Assembly: GCA_017646545.1 (NCBI GenBank)
Contig: JAGCMI010000149.1
Location: forward strand, 1-7,488
Length of the DNA stretch: 7,488 bases
Reading direction: 5' to 3'
Source: Oscillospiraceae bacterium
Lineage (GTDB): Bacteria > Bacillota > Clostridia > Oscillospirales > Oscillospiraceae
The notes beneath the pieces are model-generated. The model was not told where the DNA came from. It made no database searches and was given only the letters and a program-made list of their open reading frames with translations. Made by a program: the position numbers and the translations under genes. Shown in pieces: positions 5,564-7,488 of this stretch. How positions within the stretch are numbered: the first letter of the stretch is position 1; each line of letters begins with the position of its first letter.

Positions 5564-6985
5564 TTACTCCACCAGGGGCAAGGTAAAGGTAAACTCCGTT
5601 CTGCCATCCATACTGGTGACGGAAATATCCTCGCCATGCAGACCCACGATGGTCTTGACGATGTAAAGACCCAGACCCCAGCCGTCCCGATTTTCGTTGC
5701 GGCTCTTATCGATCTTATGGAATCGGTCAAACAGCAGGCTCAGTTCTTCCGCCGGGATGGTTTCGCCATCGTTGCCAATGGAAACATAGATCTTGCTGCC
5801 GGATTCTTTGATCTTCAGCACCAAAGTGCCCCCCTGGGGGCAGAATTTTACTGCGTTGTCCAGAAGATTGTACACCACCTGGGAGATATAATCCTGCTGC
5901 GCCACAGTGTAAACGGGGCACTCGGGCATATCCACCTCCACCTGGATCTCTCTGGACATGATTTTCTGTTCAAATGTAATGAGCATCTGACCGGCACATT
6001 CTGCCACATCAAAGCGGCTCATCTTCTCTTCCGGAATACCGCCCTCGCTCTGCAGCTGGGAAATATCCAGCATACTGCGCACCAGACGGCTCAGGCGCTT
6101 GGTTTCATCAGAAACGATCTGCATATAATGCCGATGACGCTGGGGCGGAATGGTGCCGTCGAGAATGCCGTCCACATAACCGCCGATGGTGGTCATGGGG
6201 GTTTTCAGTTCGTGGGATACATTGGCCACAAATTCCTGACGGCTGTATTCTGCTTTTTGCAGGGACGATGCCATATTATTAAAGGCGATGGCCAGTTCCT
6301 CCACCTCTTTGGATTCGCTGCCGGTGATGCGGACTCTGGCATCCAGATCTCCATGGCCGAAGGCACGGGCTTTTTTCGCCATTTCCTGCAAAGGATGGCT
6401 CTGCAGTCGGGAGAAGAAACCCATGGCAGCCACGGAAATGACCATGACCACAATGGCGCCCATGGTGAAGATCACGGAGATACGGTTCTGAATCTGCTGG
6501 ATCTGGGCAATGGGGGACGATGCCACCACATAACCCACCGGCTGTTGGGATTGCCCTGCATACACCGCCCGGGCGGAGATATAACGGGTATCGTCATATA
6601 GTCCCTGCAGCATGCCGGTGTAGTGGCTCAGACCGGCTTCCGCGATCTGCTCCAGATACAGCTTGGCAATCCGAAGATCCTGATAATTGGCATGATCGGA
6701 ACTGAGGATGATACGCCCCTGACTGTCGCAGATGACGGCATCGATGCCGGATACCTTGGTGGTCAGATCCAGATTGATGAGAAATTGGGCGCCGTCCATG
6801 GTACTGTCGGCATGATAGGCCGACAGCAAATCCGACAACACCTGAGAATCCTGATCCAGCCGCTCAAAGGCGGACTTTGTCAGATAATCTCCCACCAGAG
6901 ATTGCAGCGCTGTGCCAAGCATCAGCAGCGCCAGCAGAAACACCAGCGTGGCCGTTAATAAAGTGCGGCTTTGTGTGGTTCTCAT
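5564..6985 (-). CDS. Two-component sensor histidine kinase (HAMP, HisKA, HATPase)
   Basis: The protein has 473 residues. It has a transmembrane segment (~9-31), an extracellular sensing region (~32-168, possibly Cache/PAS-like with IDAVICDSQGRIILSS), and a second membrane segment (~170-191). A HAMP linker (~190-245) follows. The H-box is FVANVSHELKTPM with phospho-acceptor H258, the N-box NLLDNAVKF with N377, the G1-like NDGETI (405-410), the F-box LFDRFHKIDKSR (419-430), and the G2 box GWGLGLYIVK (435-444). The second G1 glycine is a threonine, which is also common in related clostridial kinases. The start ATG at 6985 has GAGAGG 11 nt upstream, a rather long gap; an upstream in-frame TTG would take the gene into the repeat element and is rejected. 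It presumably phosphorylates the response regulator encoded just upstream. The signal is unknown. Confidence 0.95.
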   Translation of the reverse strand: MRTTQSRTLLTATLVFLLALLMLGTALQSLVGDYLTKSAFERLDQDSQVLSDLLSAYHADSTMDGAQFLINLDLTTKVSGIDAVICDSQGRIILSSDHANYQDLRIAKLYLEQIAEAGLSHYTGMLQGLYDDTRYISARAVYAGQSQQPVGYVVASSPIAQIQQIQNRISVIFTMGAIVVMVISVAAMGFFSRLQSHPLQEMAKKARAFGHGDLDARVRITGSESKEVEELAIAFNNMASSLQKAEYSRQEFVANVSHELKTPMTTIGGYVDGILDGTIPPQRHRHYMQIVSDETKRLSRLVRSMLDISQLQSEGGIPEEKMSRFDVAECAGQMLITFEQKIMSREIQVEVDMPECPVYTVAQQDYISQVVYNLLDNAVKFCPQGGTLVLKIKESGSKIYVSIGNDGETIPAEELSLLFDRFHKIDKSRNENRDGWGLGLYIVKTIVGLHGEDISVTSMDGRTEFTFTLPLVE

Positions 6986-7012
6986 GAAGTTGTAAACCTC
7001 TCTTTGTCCATG

Positions 7013-7228
7013 CAAATTGGAATTTATTGGTGGGTTCAATGCGGCTAGGCCTCGAAAACTATGTCATTGCGAGGAGGGCAAAGCACGACGTGGCAATCTC
7101 CTGGTAGGGGCTTACCCCGTTGCCCAAAGTCAGAAAAGTACCGAAAGATTACTGCAGGAGATTCCCACGGCCCTGACGGGCCTCGGAATGACACAAAATT
7201 TTAACTCCTCAATAAACTCCAAATTTAT
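7013..7228. repeat. Inverted-repeat element separating response regulator and kinase
   Basis: The borders are near-perfect inverted repeats: CAAATTGGAATTTATTG at 7013-7029 and CAATAAACTCCAAATTT at 7210-7226. Inside them is a second inverted repeat. The left arm at 7062-7103 starts TGTCATTGCGAGG and ends GCAATCTCCTG; the right arm at 7155-7193 starts CAGGAGATTCC and ends CCTCGGAATGACA. The TGTCATTGCGAGG...CAATCTC type of arm is recognisable as a dispersed repeat found in many bacterial genomes. No coding capacity, transposase or clear target duplication is seen. It ends 3 nt from the regulator stop codon, and accounts for most of the 246-nt gap between that stop and the kinase start. Confidence 0.78.
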
Positions 7229-7231
7229 CTT

Positions 7232-7488
7232 TTAAAGCACCTCGAATTTGTAGCCCACGCCCCAGACGGTTTTCAGACCCCAGCTTTCGCTGGCGCCTTC
7301 CAGCTTTTCACGCAGGCGCTTGACATGGACATCCACGGTGCGGCTGTCGCCAAAATAGTCAAAACCCCACACCTCGTCCAGCAGCTGGTTACGGGTGTAG
7401 ACTCGGTTGGGAGAGGATGCCAGGTAGAACAAAAGCTCCATTTCCTTGGGCGGGGTATCCACTTTTTTGCCGTCTACGGTCAGCTCAA
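7232..7488 (-). CDS. OmpR/PhoB-family response regulator, C-terminal part
   Basis: Only the last 84 residues are in the window; the gene runs off the right edge, with its receiver domain outside. The visible part is the winged-helix DNA-binding domain: [19 protein letters not shown] (first beta hairpin and helix), then [18 protein letters not shown], the recognition helix [16 protein letters not shown], and the wing [13 protein letters not shown]. The open frame continues unbroken to the edge, so the GTG inside it is not the start. It is expected to bind direct-repeat operators when phosphorylated by the kinase encoded next to it. This type of pair often overlaps or nearly overlaps; here an inverted-repeat element separates them. 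No binding sites were identified. Confidence 0.95.
   Translation of the reverse strand, partial: ELTVDGKKVDTPPKEMELLFYLASSPNRVYTRNQLLDEVWGFDYFGDSRTVDVHVKRLREKLEGASESWGLKTVWGVGYKFEVL

Noticed and set aside
5536..5730. Upstream extension of the HtrA-like protein by 65 residues
   Set aside because: It overlaps the conserved G2 end of the kinase gene in another frame, and the ATG at 5535 has its own ribosome binding site.
5501..6601. Long open frame on the plus strand opposite the histidine kinase (366 codons)
   Set aside because: It is a by-product of GC-biased codon use in the kinase, whose domains are unmistakable; the plus-strand product is His/Gln-rich with no recognisable family.
6986..7039. 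Upstream extension of the histidine kinase to a TTG at 7039
   Set aside because: The extra 18 residues are encoded by the repeat-element border and there is no ribosome binding site; the ATG at 6985 directly precedes the first membrane segment.

Overview
The window looks like a chromosomal segment from a fairly GC-rich Gram-positive bacterium of the Clostridia, perhaps an Oscillospiraceae/Ruminococcaceae-type gut bacterium. The reasons are a ricT gene directly downstream of what looks like the end of holB (a Firmicutes gene order), strong AGGAGG-type ribosome binding sites, a bacterial acyl-ACP thioesterase of the kind common in Clostridia, and palindromic intergenic repeats in several gaps. 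The lineage is inference; no rRNA or other marker is present.

Layout, left to right. A probable holB tail (3-68, +) ends inside a ~190-bp nested-palindrome repeat (65-256). Next comes ricT (314-1675, +), an RNase Y-associated PSP1 protein with a long Lys/Gln/His-rich C-terminal tail, closed by a strong terminator. All remaining genes are on the minus strand. asd (1773-2774, aspartate-semialdehyde dehydrogenase) converges on ricT. A PsiE-family membrane protein (2882-3310) lies upstream of asd, separated from it by a TTGACAR heptad/hairpin repeat. A 285-bp non-coding gap (3311-3595) follows; it holds a psiE promoter candidate, an A/T-rich tract, several DnaA-box-like sites and a terminator.

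The right half is one apparent operon read right to left: an OmpR/PhoB-type response regulator (cut by the window edge), a membrane histidine kinase, a membrane-anchored HtrA-like protein with a PDZ domain, and an acyl-ACP thioesterase. The last three are tightly packed (28 and 17 nt gaps). The regulator and kinase are pushed apart by a ~216-bp inverted-repeat element (7013-7228).

Points most worth attention: the HtrA-like protein keeps the expected His and Asp but the GNSGGP serine motif is replaced by GDHGP, so it is probably a pseudoprotease; a cluster of DnaA-box matches sits in the 3311-3595 gap; and a roughly 15-bp motif (consensus AAATTKGAGTTTAT) borders both large repeat elements and also occurs alone between ricT and asd, which links otherwise different elements. 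No CRISPR array, tRNA, rRNA, transposase or phage gene was seen.
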